DNA from: Pelagibacteraceae bacterium
GTDB taxonomy: Bacteria; Pseudomonadota; Alphaproteobacteria; HIMB59; GCA-002718135
Direction: 5' to 3'
Assembly (NCBI GenBank): GCA_002717485.1
Contig: PBDW01000024.1
Span: forward strand, 1-64,000
Length of the DNA stretch: 64,000 nt
Below the pieces are notes generated by a model. That model was not told the DNA's origin. It was given only the letters and a program-made list of their open reading frames with translations, and did no database searches. Below are positions 1 to 8,709 of the stretch, piece after piece. The stretch's first letter is position 1. Each line of letters starts with the position of its first letter. Both the position numbers and the translations under genes were made by a program.

Positions 1-5
1 CGCGG

Positions 6-27
6 AAAAAAAGATAAGAAAATCTTT
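6..27 (-). terminator. possible intrinsic terminator after tRNA-Val
   Basis: Read on the minus strand, just after the encoded CCA of the tRNA, there is a short inverted repeat (AAAGAT / ATCTTT, six-base loop) running into a U-rich tail. The stem is AU-rich and weak, so this is only a plausible tRNA terminator. Confidence 0.35.
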
Positions 28-34
28 CCTTCTA

Positions 35-109
35 TGGTGGGTGCGACAGGATTTGAACCTGTGACCCCTGCCGTGTCGAGGCAGTGCTCTACCGCTGAGC
101 TACGCACCC
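35..109 (-). tRNA. tRNA-Val (anticodon GAC)
   Basis: The minus strand folds into a full cloverleaf. It has a 7-bp acceptor stem (GGGTGCG/CGCACCC), a D stem GCTC/GAGC, a 5-bp anticodon stem CTGCC/GGCAG, a 5-nt variable loop, a T stem ACAGG/CCTGT with loop TTCAAAT, discriminator A and an encoded CCA. The anticodon loop reads TCGACAC, which places GAC at positions 34-36 (valine, GUC/GUU codons). Position 33 is C rather than the almost invariant U. An integrase remnant lies on its 5' side. Identity as tRNA-Val is confident; the C33 is discussed in the findings. Confidence 0.93.
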
Positions 110-161
110 AAAAATAAAACAAATACACCAATAAAATAAAACTTAAAGAATTTTTTTATAA

Positions 162-296
162 ACAAAATTTCTATCTGGCACCCTCTTGGGCACAATAAGC
201 ATTCCTGAAGTTGCCTTAATTTCCGGGCATAAGGATGTGAGAATGCTTTTTAGCTATACCCATTTAAAGGCAGAAGATGTATTAAGGAAGTTATGA
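162..296 (+). pseudogene. C-terminal remnant of a tyrosine recombinase (phage-type integrase)
   Basis: An open frame with no usable start reads ...SIPEVALISGHKDVRMLF, then SYTHLKAEDVLRKL and a stop. This matches the C-terminal end of tyrosine recombinases: the GHKD motif carries the conserved His of the catalytic set, and the Tyr in SYTHL is the expected nucleophile. The rest of the roughly 300-400 aa protein is absent; a stop lies in frame at 159 and nothing integrase-like is visible between it and the tRNA. It is best read as debris of an integrative element that used or neighboured the tRNA-Val gene. Its TGA overlaps the ATG of the next small ORF (ATGA). Confidence 0.8.
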
Positions 297-460
297 TACC
301 GAAAATTCCTTATGTTATTTATTTTATTGGCGTGCTTATCTTGGTTTTACCAGCATTTTTAGCAACAAATGCAAATAAAAAAGTTTTTTTTCGTAACATT
401 GCAACTTGGGGAGTAATATTCATAATTATAATTTTTTGCTATCAAGCATTTAATAGTTAA
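293..460 (+). CDS. small two-helix membrane protein, 55 aa
   Basis: ATG at 293 opens a 55-codon frame ending in TAA, below the cutoff of the supplied ORF track. The product is hydrophobic, with likely membrane segments at about residues 7-26 and 38-52 separated by a short basic hinge (NANKK..R). Its ATG overlaps the TGA of the integrase remnant, an ATGA arrangement typical of translational coupling. The shape loosely recalls the N-terminal membrane region of some alphaproteobacterial clan AA aspartic proteases, but no protease domain follows. Function unknown; the reading frame and membrane character are what can be seen. Confidence 0.5.
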   Translation: MIPKIPYVIYFIGVLILVLPAFLATNANKKVFFRNIATWGVIFIIIIFCYQAFNS

Positions 461-462
461 AA

Positions 463-487
463 AAATAATTCTCTTAAAAAATTATTT
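463..487. terminator. possible weak bidirectional terminator
   Basis: The inverted repeat AAATAATT / AATTATTT, with a 9-nt loop, sits between the convergent ends of the 55-aa ORF and the ghrA-like gene. The stem is entirely A/T, so stability is poor; the call rests mainly on its position. Confidence 0.25.
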
Positions 488-497
488 AATATCTCTC

Positions 498-1430
498 TTA
501 ATATTCCTTGTTTATATTAACTAAATTTTTTAATTCACCATTTTTTTTATGTAAAGAATATATTTTATATATTTGATTGATTGCACTTTTAATTGATGTA
601 ATTCCCGCTATATGAGGTGTGATAAAAATATTTTTTTCTTTCCACAAAGGATGATTTTTTTTAAGCGGCTCCTTTTTAAAAACATCTTGTACAACATTAA
701 ATTTTTTATTTTTTATTAAAAATTTTCTCAGATGGTCTTCATTAACAGTATCACCTCTACCAATATTGATAAGTAAAGCATTTCTTTTCATTTTTTTTAA
801 GAAATTAGTATTTATAAAATTTTTTGTTCTACTGGTGCTTGGCAAACAATTTACTATAATATTGCAATGAGAAATAAATTTGTTTAGCGAGTTATTATGA
901 TAATAAATTGGAAAATGTAATTTCTGATTTGGCTTGGTACTTTTAAATCCTAAAACCTTGTATCCATTTTTACTTAAATCCTTAGCAATTATAGTGCCAA
1001 TAAAACCTATCCCAAGTACGCCAACTGATATCTCATGATTATCAATTATGTTAGGCTGCTCTAACCATTTTTTTTTCTTCATATTTTCATAATATTGAAG
1101 AATATTTAGTTGGAAATTAAGTATCTGGCCTTGTACATAGTTTGACATTCTTTTAGCCATCAAAGAATCTTTTAGGCGTACTATTGGAACTTTGGGTAAA
1201 TTTGGATCTTTTAATAAGTGATCAACTCCTGCGCCCAAGGCAAAAATAATTTTTAAATTTTTACATTTTGCCAATTGACCATAAGGCATCTCCCAAACAA
1301 TTGCGTAATTGATACTATCTAGATCTTTGATATGTGGCCAAATATAAATCTTTTCGGATTTAAATTTATTTTTTATACTCTCAATCCATTCTTGTTTATT
1401 TTGCCAATTACAATAAAACAATATACTCAT
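498..1430 (-). CDS. ghrA: D-2-hydroxyacid dehydrogenase, GhrA type (glyoxylate/hydroxypyruvate reductase)
   Basis: A 310-aa cytosolic NAD(P)-dependent reductase expected to reduce glyoxylate or hydroxypyruvate to glycolate or glycerate. The N-terminal half resembles the GhrA subfamily (FALGAGVDHLL). The Rossmann motif GVLGIGFIGT lies near residue 137, and the catalytic Arg (NIGRGD), Glu (KKEPL) and His (PHIAG) are all present in order. Length is normal for GhrA (about 310 aa). It is divergent from the M23 peptidase gene with only 21 bp between start codons. The substrate cannot be fixed from sequence; other 2-ketoacids are possible. Confidence 0.85.
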   Translation of the reverse strand: MSILFYCNWQNKQEWIESIKNKFKSEKIYIWPHIKDLDSINYAIVWEMPYGQLAKCKNLKIIFALGAGVDHLLKDPNLPKVPIVRLKDSLMAKRMSNYVQGQILNFQLNILQYYENMKKKKWLEQPNIIDNHEISVGVLGIGFIGTIIAKDLSKNGYKVLGFKSTKPNQKLHFPIYYHNNSLNKFISHCNIIVNCLPSTSRTKNFINTNFLKKMKRNALLINIGRGDTVNEDHLRKFLIKNKKFNVVQDVFKKEPLKKNHPLWKEKNIFITPHIAGITSIKSAINQIYKIYSLHKKNGELKNLVNINKEY

Positions 1431-1451
1431 TATTATACATATAAAACAAAT

Positions 1452-2837
1452 ATGACCGGATTAAATTTAAATAAGTACATTAAATTTACTACATTTTTGA
1501 TTCTCATTATATTTGCCTATCATTATTATAATTTAGGATCAACAAGTATATCAAATTATGCAACTTTAAAAATAAACTCGTCTCAAGAACAACAAAAAGT
1601 TAAAGATGTAATAGAACAATATAAAGAAAAAATAGTGAATAATTATTCTAACTTAGAATATAATAATAAAATTATAAAAAAAATAAATCTATCAGAAGAA
1701 TTGTCTGAGTTAGATGATTTAAAGGATGAAAATACTTTTCAGATATACGAAAGAATAGATAAAATAAAAGTAAAAAAGGGTCAGACTTTTAGCTATATAC
1801 TTACTAAACAAAGCATTAAAGATTCAGAAAGGCAGAAAATAATTAATGAAATAGGGAAAGTTTTGGACCTAAAAAAACTAGGCATAGGTCAAGAAATAAC
1901 ATTTTATTATACCAATGACATCAATAATAAGAGTTTAATAGAAAAGATCGTAATACCTCTTTCTTATAAAGAAGAAATAAATTTGGAAAGAGTGGATAAT
2001 GATTTTATTGCTAAAAAAATATTATTATCTCTTATAACAAAGAAAAATTTTCATGACGTTATTATTAATAATTCAATTTATCGAGATGGTGTAAAGAATG
2101 ATATCCCGCACCCAATTCTTGTTAATTTAATAAGGCTTTATAGTTTTGATATTGATTTTCAAAGAGATATAAGAGTTGATGACCAATTTATGATTTATTA
2201 TGAAGTATATTTAAATGAAGAAAATAGAGAAGTAGCATACGGAGACATACTGTATGCCAATCTAGTCTTACAAAATAAAAATATGGAATATTTTATATTT
2301 GAGACAAGTGAGGGTATTGATTATTTTGACAGAAGTGGAAAAAATGCCAGAAAGGCATTAATGAAAACACCAATTGATGGAGCAAGGTTATCTTCCGGGT
2401 TTGGTATGCGGAAACACCCTATTTTAGGTTATAATGTAAAACATAAGGGCTTAGATTTCGCTGCGCCAACTGGAACACCAATATTTGCAGCAGGAAATGG
2501 TATAATTGAATATAGGGGCAGAAATGGTGCCTACGGACGCTATATAAGAATTAGGCATAATAATTCTTACAAAACTGCTTATGCTCACTTGAGTGGATAT
2601 CGAAAAGGTTTAGGAAAAGGCTCTAGAGTAACGCAAGGTCAGATCATTGGCTATGTCGGATCATCAGGAAGATCAACAGGTCCGCATTTACATTATGAAA
2701 TTTTATATAATAATAAACAAATTAATCCACTAAAACTTAAATTACCTTCTGGAAGAGAACTAAAAAATGAAGAGCTAAAGAAATTTCAATTGTTTAGTTC
2801 AAAAATTTATTCTGAAGTTACGAAGCTTAAAAAATAG
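1452..2837 (+). CDS. M23 family murein endopeptidase (MepM-like)
   Basis: A peptidoglycan DD-endopeptidase of 461 aa. The ORF track begins at 1332, but the first 40 codons are antisense to the ghrA start and unlike the family. The ATG at 1452 gives a basic N-terminus followed by a hydrophobic signal anchor (FLILIIFAY). A LysM/OapA-like segment (KVKKGQTFSYIL) sits in the first third. The C-terminal M23 domain has the zinc motifs H-x3-D (HKGLD) and HLH (GPHLHYEI) plus the usual GMRKHPI entry. It acts in the periplasm on cell-wall crosslinks during growth or division. Divergent from ghrA, convergent with the DUF4167 gene. Confidence 0.9.
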   Translation: MTGLNLNKYIKFTTFLILIIFAYHYYNLGSTSISNYATLKINSSQEQQKVKDVIEQYKEKIVNNYSNLEYNNKIIKKINLSEELSELDDLKDENTFQIYERIDKIKVKKGQTFSYILTKQSIKDSERQKIINEIGKVLDLKKLGIGQEITFYYTNDINNKSLIEKIVIPLSYKEEINLERVDNDFIAKKILLSLITKKNFHDVIINNSIYRDGVKNDIPHPILVNLIRLYSFDIDFQRDIRVDDQFMIYYEVYLNEENREVAYGDILYANLVLQNKNMEYFIFETSEGIDYFDRSGKNARKALMKTPIDGARLSSGFGMRKHPILGYNVKHKGLDFAAPTGTPIFAAGNGIIEYRGRNGAYGRYIRIRHNNSYKTAYAHLSGYRKGLGKGSRVTQGQIIGYVGSSGRSTGPHLHYEILYNNKQINPLKLKLPSGRELKNEELKKFQLFSSKIYSEVTKLKK

Positions 2838-2850
2838 CGGTGTATTATAT

Positions 2851-3294
2851 CTATCTTTTAGTTAGTGGTTCGGATAGGAATGAAACTGTATCTAGAGATT
2901 TATCTTTATCTTCAAATTCTTCATCTTTTGAATTACTTTCGTCAGAAGAAACGTTACTATTTAAAGAATCTTGATCATAATCTTTTGTATTGAGTTCTTT
3001 GCTTTGACCTTCACTGCTGTGACCTTCACTTTTATTTAATTTAAATTGAAAACCATTTTCAGACATTATTCTGGTATAATGGTCTGCGTATTGATAATAA
3101 TACTCTGCTTGGATACTATCTCCTGTAGTTAAAGCATCTTTTGCTAACACTAAGTATTTATTTAAAACCTGACTAGGATTTCCTCGTATTTTTGATCTGT
3201 TATCATATCCAGGTTTCTGGTGACCATTTCTTCTATTAATAGTCCTATTTGAGTACCTTGGTGTTTTTGTATATCTGGGTCTTCTCGAAATCAT
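2851..3294 (-). CDS. DUF4167 domain protein
   Basis: A 147-aa protein with a very basic N-terminus rich in Arg, Asn and Gly (NRRNGHQKPG), followed by the conserved alphaproteobacterial DUF4167 core (LNKYLVLAKDAL...EYYYQYADHYTRIM). It ends in an acidic Ser/Asp/Glu-rich low-complexity tail. The family sits beside prfA-prmC in many alphaproteobacteria, as here. A basic head of this kind suggests RNA or ribosome association, but that is inference. An AAAGGT Shine-Dalgarno lies just before the ATG. Confidence 0.85.
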   Translation of the reverse strand: MISRRPRYTKTPRYSNRTINRRNGHQKPGYDNRSKIRGNPSQVLNKYLVLAKDALTTGDSIQAEYYYQYADHYTRIMSENGFQFKLNKSEGHSSEGQSKELNTKDYDQDSLNSNVSSDESNSKDEEFEDKDKSLDTVSFLSEPLTKR

Positions 3295-3440
3295 AAACCT
3301 TTAAATTTTTGATGTTAAAACAGTTTTTATTATTTTATATTTTTTTTGTAAACTGTGCCATAAAGTAAATATAGTACATACATAGTAATTAAAGTGGTTT
3401 TTTTCAAGTTAAAATAAAATATCCTCCGAAAGTTCATATT

Positions 3441-4274
3441 TTATGCCATTTTTTTAAATACTAGCACTCTATCTATTTTTGCATAATCTTTAATAATATC
3501 AATAAGTTTAAGATTGTAAAATTTAAAAATATTTTTAACTTGCTCTTTTTGGCCAAAACCAATCTCAACTATAAATAAACTATTTTTATGCATAATATAA
3601 TTGGATATTTTTGCTAGTTCTAGAAATTTTTCAAGACCGGAGGATCCTCCTACCAAAGCAAGTTTTGGATCAAATTTTCTTACTTCATCCTGTAAATTCG
3701 CGTAGTCGGCAATTTTAATATATGGGGGATTAGAAACAATTATATCAAATTTTAAATTTATATTATTCCAGTTAGAGCATTTTAAATTTAGTCTATTTAA
3801 TACTTTATGATTTTCAGCATTCTTTTTAGCAATTTTTATTGCATTTTTAGAAATATCAATTGCAATACCCTTTGATCTTTTATAGTTTTTTAATAATGTA
3901 ATTATAATACAACCTGAACCTGTTCCAAGATCACAAAAATATAATTTCTTACTTTTATCATTATAATATTTTACAACAGTCTCAACTATAATTTCAGTTT
4001 CTGGTCGGGGATCAAGAACATTTTTATTAATATAAAAATTAAGATCCCAAAATTCTTTATTTCGAAAAATTTTTGATATTGGTTCTTTGTTTATTCTTTT
4101 ATTAAAAAATAAATTAAATTTACTAGTATCTATATCAGACATCGATATTTCGTGAAGAAAATTATATTTTTTTTTAACTGAACCTTTAATTAATAATTTT
4201 AAATCTAATTCTGGATTATCAATATTATATGATTTTAATATTTTTAGTTTTTCTGAATAAAATTGTTTTATCAA
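3441..4274 (-). CDS. prmC: peptide chain release factor N5-glutamine methyltransferase
   Basis: A SAM-dependent methyltransferase that modifies the glutamine of the GGQ motif in release factors. 277 aa, normal for HemK/PrmC. The N-terminal helical domain is followed by the SAM-binding motif DLGTGSGCI (about residue 115) and the catalytic NPPY motif (about 182). Its ATG overlaps the stop of prfA by 4 bp, coupling the enzyme to its own substrate. Part of the hisS-prfA-prmC minus-strand run. Confidence 0.95.
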   Translation of the reverse strand: MIKQFYSEKLKILKSYNIDNPELDLKLLIKGSVKKKYNFLHEISMSDIDTSKFNLFFNKRINKEPISKIFRNKEFWDLNFYINKNVLDPRPETEIIVETVVKYYNDKSKKLYFCDLGTGSGCIIITLLKNYKRSKGIAIDISKNAIKIAKKNAENHKVLNRLNLKCSNWNNINLKFDIIVSNPPYIKIADYANLQDEVRKFDPKLALVGGSSGLEKFLELAKISNYIMHKNSLFIVEIGFGQKEQVKNIFKFYNLKLIDIIKDYAKIDRVLVFKKMA

Positions 4275-5341
4275 TTTAAAGAACTCAGTTTTTTTGTTTC
4301 ATCATCTGTTAGTAATGGTTCTATTATAGAATCTAAATTTCCAAGCATTATTTCCTCTATATTATTTAATGATAAGTTTATCCTATGGTCTGAGACTCGC
4401 CCTTGAGGGAAATTATATGTTCTTATTCTTTCAGATCGATCTCCTGAACCTACCTGATCTTTTCTATTTCTTGCTCTTTCTTGACTCTTTAATTGAATTT
4501 CCCTATCAAAAAGTCTTGCTCTTAAAATTTTTAAAGCTTTAGCTTTATTTTTATGTTGTGACTTTTCATCCTGTTGAGAAACGACAACTCCTGAAGGAAT
4601 ATGAGTTATCCTCACTGCACTATCAGTAGTATTAACTGATTGTCCTCCTGGTCCACTAGAACGAAATACATCAATTCTTAAATCCTTTTCTTCTATTTTT
4701 ATATCAATCTCTTCAGCTTCTGGAAGGACTGCAACTGTAGCTGCAGATGTATGAACTCTACCACTTGACTCAGTTTTAGGCACTCTTTGCACACGATGAA
4801 CTCCTGATTCAAATTTTAATCTTGCATAAACTCCCTTTCCGCTAATGCTACAAATTACCTCTTTTATGCCCTTCAATCCCGTTTCAGATATTGACATTAT
4901 TTCAAATTTCCAATTTTTTAACTCAGAATATCTTTGATACATCCTCATAACATCAGCTCCAAACAAAGATGCCTCATCCCCACCAGTGCCAGCTCGAATC
5001 TCAAGAATAACATTTTTTTCATCTGCGCTATCTTTTGGCAAAAGCATACGAAAAATATTATTTTCAAGAATTGGAATCTTTTCTTTAATGCTTATAATTT
5101 CTTTTTCTGCTTCATCTAATATTGCCCGGTCTTTTTCATTATCAAGTAATTCTTGCAACCCTAATAGTTCCTTGTTTAGTTTTTTTTGCTCATTTATCAT
5201 TGCAACCAAAGGTTGTAATTTAGCAAATTCTTTATTTAAATTGATTAATTCTTCAGAATTTTTGGGGCTTTCTTCAGATAATTTTTTATTAATTATTGAA
5301 TATCTATCAAGGATATTATCTAATTTTTTTTGAACAGTCAT
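4271..5341 (-). CDS. prfA: peptide chain release factor 1
   Basis: Class I release factor reading UAA and UAG, 356 aa. The stop-codon-reading PxT motif appears as PKT ([12 protein letters not shown]), the RF1 rather than RF2 signature, and the peptidyl-hydrolysis motif is intact (GPGGQSVN). Presence of RF1 means UAG should be a working stop in this organism, which matters for the in-frame TAG in ctaA. It overlaps prmC by 4 bp and follows hisS by 5 bp. Confidence 0.97.
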   Translation of the reverse strand: MTVQKKLDNILDRYSIINKKLSEESPKNSEELINLNKEFAKLQPLVAMINEQKKLNKELLGLQELLDNEKDRAILDEAEKEIISIKEKIPILENNIFRMLLPKDSADEKNVILEIRAGTGGDEASLFGADVMRMYQRYSELKNWKFEIMSISETGLKGIKEVICSISGKGVYARLKFESGVHRVQRVPKTESSGRVHTSAATVAVLPEAEEIDIKIEEKDLRIDVFRSSGPGGQSVNTTDSAVRITHIPSGVVVSQQDEKSQHKNKAKALKILRARLFDREIQLKSQERARNRKDQVGSGDRSERIRTYNFPQGRVSDHRINLSLNNIEEIMLGNLDSIIEPLLTDDETKKLSSLN

Positions 5342-5346
5342 CTAAT

Positions 5347-6597
5347 TTAAAAAATTATTTTTTTAATATCCTCTATTGAGCTAACTTTAAAAATTTTAGT
5401 CTTTTTAAATTTATCAGTAATTTTTGCCTCATTATTATTCTCAATAGTTATAATATATTCAGAATCAAGTCTGCTTGATTTTTTCAATTGTTTTTCAATC
5501 GCCATATCAGCGGTAAAGTTTATGTGAACAAAATAATTTTTTGAATTTTTTCTCAATTCATATGCTAATCTGTATGCTTCTTTTCTATATTTTTCTAAAA
5601 ATATTATTGAAACCCTGGGTTTAATTTGTTCTGTTTTTGGCAATATTTCAATTAATCTATCCATTCCAGCCGCCCATCCAATTCCACCTAGTTGTTTACC
5701 ACCAAAAATATTAACTAGATCGGTATAACGTCCACCTCCAAGAATTGTATCTTGTTGTTTACCTAATTTTTTTGTTTTAAATTCAAAAACTGTATCTTTA
5801 TAGTAATCTAAACCTCTTACAAGATTTGAATCTTCCTTAAAATCTATATTTAAATCATTTAAAAGAATTTTAATTTTATCATAATATTTTTTACTATCTT
5901 TTGTAAGGTAATTGACTATTTTTGGAGAATCCAAAATAATTTTCATATCATTAGGATTTTTTGAATCTAAAATTCGTAAAGGATTTGAATTCAATCTTTT
6001 TTTTGAATCTTCAGAAAGATCTTTCATAAACTTACTTAAGTAAGATACTAATTTCTCCTTGTAAGCATTTCTAGACTGCTTATCTCCAAGTGTATTAATT
6101 GATAAATCTATAGACACATTGATTGTTTTAAGGAAAGTGTGGGCAACTGTAATTAATTCAACATCACTTTCTGGCATAGGTGTATCAAAAGATTCAAAAT
6201 TAATTTGATAAAACTGTCTGTATCGTCCTTTTTGAGTCTGTTCATATCTAAACATTGGGCCAAAAAGAAAAAGCTTTAAAGGCAATCTATAATCACCAGA
6301 ACCCTCAAGACCATTGCTTGCAACTGCTCTGGCAATACCCGCTGTTGCCTCAGGCCTTAATGTAAGTTTTCTTCCCTTCTTATCTTCTAAATTATACATT
6401 TCCTTTCCAATTATGTCCGAGTTTTGTCCTAAGCTTTTTTCAAAAACAGATGAAAATTCAATTAAGGGTGTGTTAATTTCTTGAAATCCATACTTCATAG
6501 CAACAGACCTTGCCATATGTTCTATTTCTACTTTTTTTTGAGATTCCGACCTGAGCAGATCTCTCATTCCTTTTACATTTAAAGTAATTTCAGACAT
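5347..6597 (-). CDS. hisS: histidyl-tRNA synthetase
   Basis: Class II aminoacyl-tRNA synthetase charging tRNA-His, 416 aa. Motif 2 region (FRYEQTQKGRYRQFYQ) and the histidine-specific LVRGLDYY and AAGMDRL segments are present, with a C-terminal anticodon-binding domain. The start ATG is preceded by ispG's end 14 bp upstream on the minus strand. Core housekeeping gene. Confidence 0.96.
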   Translation of the reverse strand: MSEITLNVKGMRDLLRSESQKKVEIEHMARSVAMKYGFQEINTPLIEFSSVFEKSLGQNSDIIGKEMYNLEDKKGRKLTLRPEATAGIARAVASNGLEGSGDYRLPLKLFLFGPMFRYEQTQKGRYRQFYQINFESFDTPMPESDVELITVAHTFLKTINVSIDLSINTLGDKQSRNAYKEKLVSYLSKFMKDLSEDSKKRLNSNPLRILDSKNPNDMKIILDSPKIVNYLTKDSKKYYDKIKILLNDLNIDFKEDSNLVRGLDYYKDTVFEFKTKKLGKQQDTILGGGRYTDLVNIFGGKQLGGIGWAAGMDRLIEILPKTEQIKPRVSIIFLEKYRKEAYRLAYELRKNSKNYFVHINFTADMAIEKQLKKSSRLDSEYIITIENNNEAKITDKFKKTKIFKVSSIEDIKKIIF

Positions 6598-6611
6598 AAT
6601 ACAGTAACTAG

Positions 6612-7700
6612 TTAATTAATATTTTCTACCTTCTTTTCTATCAATTTAGTCAAGTAGTCGACAAGGTTTTCATTAGAAATTCTGTGATCTTTTTTTCCAT
6701 CTATATAAATCATATGTGTTTTATTGCCCCCTCCGGTTATGCCGATATTTGTCATAGTTGCTTCTCCAGGTCCGTTAACCACACATCCTATGATAGAAAC
6801 AGTTATGGGCTTTGTAATATATTCCAATTTTTTCTCTAGTTTTTTTACTGTATCTATTACATCAAATTGCTGCCTAGCGCAGGAAGGGCAAGAAATAATT
6901 GTTACTCCTCTTTTGCGCAAACCCAATGCTTTGAGTATTTCAAAACCTACTTTAATTTCTTCAATAGGGTCATCAGATAAAGAAACCCTGACTGTATCCC
7001 CTATACCCTCGTATAATAATGAACCAATTCCTATTGCTGACTTAATAGATCCCGTCATAATACCTCCAGCTTCTGTAATTCCTAAATGTAAAGGATAATC
7101 AATAATCTCTGCAAGTTTTCTATATGAGGCAACTGCCAAAAAAACATCTGAAGCTTTAACGCTTACTTTAATTTTATTAAAATCATTATCTTCTAAAATT
7201 TTTATATTATTTGTTGCACTTTCAACTAAAGCCTCAGGTACTGGTTCTCCAAATTTTTCTAAAATTCCTCTTTCTAAACTTCCACCGTTAACTCCAATTC
7301 TAATAGCGCAATCATAATCCTTAGCTGCTTTAATTACGTCCTTAATTTTATCTAATTTTCCAATATTTCCTGGATTAACCCGTAAACAAGATGCTCCCGC
7401 CTTTGCTGATTCAATTGCTCTTTTATAATGAAAATGCACATCTGCTATTATTGGAACATTAGACTCTTTAACAATTTTTTTTAAGCTTTCAGTTGAATCC
7501 GTATCTGGTACTGAAACTCTTATTAAATCAGCACCTACATTTTCTAAGCTTCTAATCTGATTAATAGTTTCTTTTGTGTTTGAAGTTAAAGTATTGGTCA
7601 TAGATTGAACAGAAATTGGAGCATCACCCCCAATTTCTAAAGTTCCTACTTTAATTTTTTTTGATTTTCTTCTATTAATTAATTGATAAGATCTATGCAT
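6612..7700 (-). CDS. ispG: 4-hydroxy-3-methylbut-2-enyl diphosphate synthase (flavodoxin/ferredoxin)
   Basis: [4Fe-4S] enzyme of the MEP isoprenoid pathway, converting MEcPP to HMBPP. 362 aa, the compact bacterial form. It starts with the family signature around [10 protein letters not shown], has a TIM-barrel N-terminal domain, and a C-terminal cluster domain with the cysteines SCPSCARQ and GCVVNGPGE. Lies between rodZ-like and hisS on the minus strand, a common alphaproteobacterial order. Confidence 0.97.
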   Translation of the reverse strand: MHRSYQLINRRKSKKIKVGTLEIGGDAPISVQSMTNTLTSNTKETINQIRSLENVGADLIRVSVPDTDSTESLKKIVKESNVPIIADVHFHYKRAIESAKAGASCLRVNPGNIGKLDKIKDVIKAAKDYDCAIRIGVNGGSLERGILEKFGEPVPEALVESATNNIKILEDNDFNKIKVSVKASDVFLAVASYRKLAEIIDYPLHLGITEAGGIMTGSIKSAIGIGSLLYEGIGDTVRVSLSDDPIEEIKVGFEILKALGLRKRGVTIISCPSCARQQFDVIDTVKKLEKKLEYITKPITVSIIGCVVNGPGEATMTNIGITGGGNKTHMIYIDGKKDHRISNENLVDYLTKLIEKKVENIN

Positions 7701-7735
7701 ATAAAATTTATTTAAGATTGTCTTTATAAGTTTAT

Positions 7736-8617
7736 TTAATACTTGCTAGTTATTTCACTAAGATAAACTGAATTAATAACTTGACCTTTTTTGCCAATTT
7801 TTCCTAAATCTTTATTGTCCATTATCAATAGTATATTGCCAGCATTACCTGTTGTTATTAGATAATCTTCATTTCCATGAAAAATAAATTCTTCATTTTT
7901 TTTCATTAGCTTGCTAATTATTACCTTTTCTGATGAATCTTTAATTTGTACCCAAGTTTCATTTGTAAATCTAAAAATTAAACTTTTATTGCTATTTTTT
8001 TTATCAGTATTCATTGCAGCAATAGCATTGATATTATTATTAACTAAGACATTATCTTCATCATCAGTTATTTTTGAATCTTGAATAGATGCTATATATT
8101 TATCATTTTCATAATTTTTTTGAATTAAGTCTGCTAAAAGTTGCTTCTTTTTCAGTTCTTGTATACCATTTTTTAATTCCTCCTCTTCTACAATAGCAAT
8201 TAAATTATCATCTATAGGATCAACGCTTGCATAGTCATTAGCCAGATAAGTCTCGCTGAGGAAAAAGTTATAAAAAAACATACCACAAAAAAGGAAGATA
8301 AAAATACCAGTTCCATATTTTAAATAATTAAGATGATTGTATGTTGTTGAATCTGCTAAATAAATATTACTTATTTTTTTATTACTTACAGTTTCATCTC
8401 TAAAAATTTTTTCTATAAAATCTACGTCAAGCTCTAAATGCTTAGCATACGTTTTAATGAATCCCAAAGTGTATGGATTGCCTGGCGTTTTATTATATTG
8501 ACCAGATTCTATTGCTGAAAGATAGTATACCGAAATTGCCAATTTTTTTGAAAGGTCCTCAATTGCAATTCCTTTCTTTTCTCTATTCTCTCTTAAAATT
8601 CTTCCTACTATTTTCAT
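7736..8617 (-). CDS. rodZ: RodZ-like helix-turn-helix membrane protein
   Basis: 293 aa. Residues about 1-70 form a cytoplasmic helix-turn-helix ([19 protein letters not shown]...[11 protein letters not shown]). A single membrane segment follows at about 105-122 ([15 protein letters not shown]). The periplasmic C-terminal part has the DUF4115 pattern ([19 protein letters not shown]). RodZ links the MreB cytoskeleton to cell-wall elongation; no mreB is in this window. Encoded immediately upstream of ispG, as in many proteobacteria. A divergent, AT-rich RodZ is the best reading. Confidence 0.85.
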   Translation of the reverse strand: MKIVGRILRENREKKGIAIEDLSKKLAISVYYLSAIESGQYNKTPGNPYTLGFIKTYAKHLELDVDFIEKIFRDETVSNKKISNIYLADSTTYNHLNYLKYGTGIFIFLFCGMFFYNFFLSETYLANDYASVDPIDDNLIAIVEEEELKNGIQELKKKQLLADLIQKNYENDKYIASIQDSKITDDEDNVLVNNNINAIAAMNTDKKNSNKSLIFRFTNETWVQIKDSSEKVIISKLMKKNEEFIFHGNEDYLITTGNAGNILLIMDNKDLGKIGKKGQVINSVYLSEITSKY

Positions 8618-8709
8618 AACCTAATAATTACTATTAATACTTCATAGGAAGATAGTCAAAAATAAATATTAATACATATAAATTCTATGTTTTCTGAGGA
8701 ATTTTTATC

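Noticed and set aside
3307-3432. Possible 35-aa minus-strand ORF between prmC and the DUF4167 gene, with a GGAGG inside
   Set aside because: The GGAGG lies inside the frame, not at a proper distance before a start, and the translation is low-complexity; I see only promoter-like AT-rich sequence here.
4934-5333. Plus-strand ORFs of 61 and 115 aa inside prfA
   Set aside because: Antisense shadows of prfA with Ser/Phe-rich low-complexity translation.
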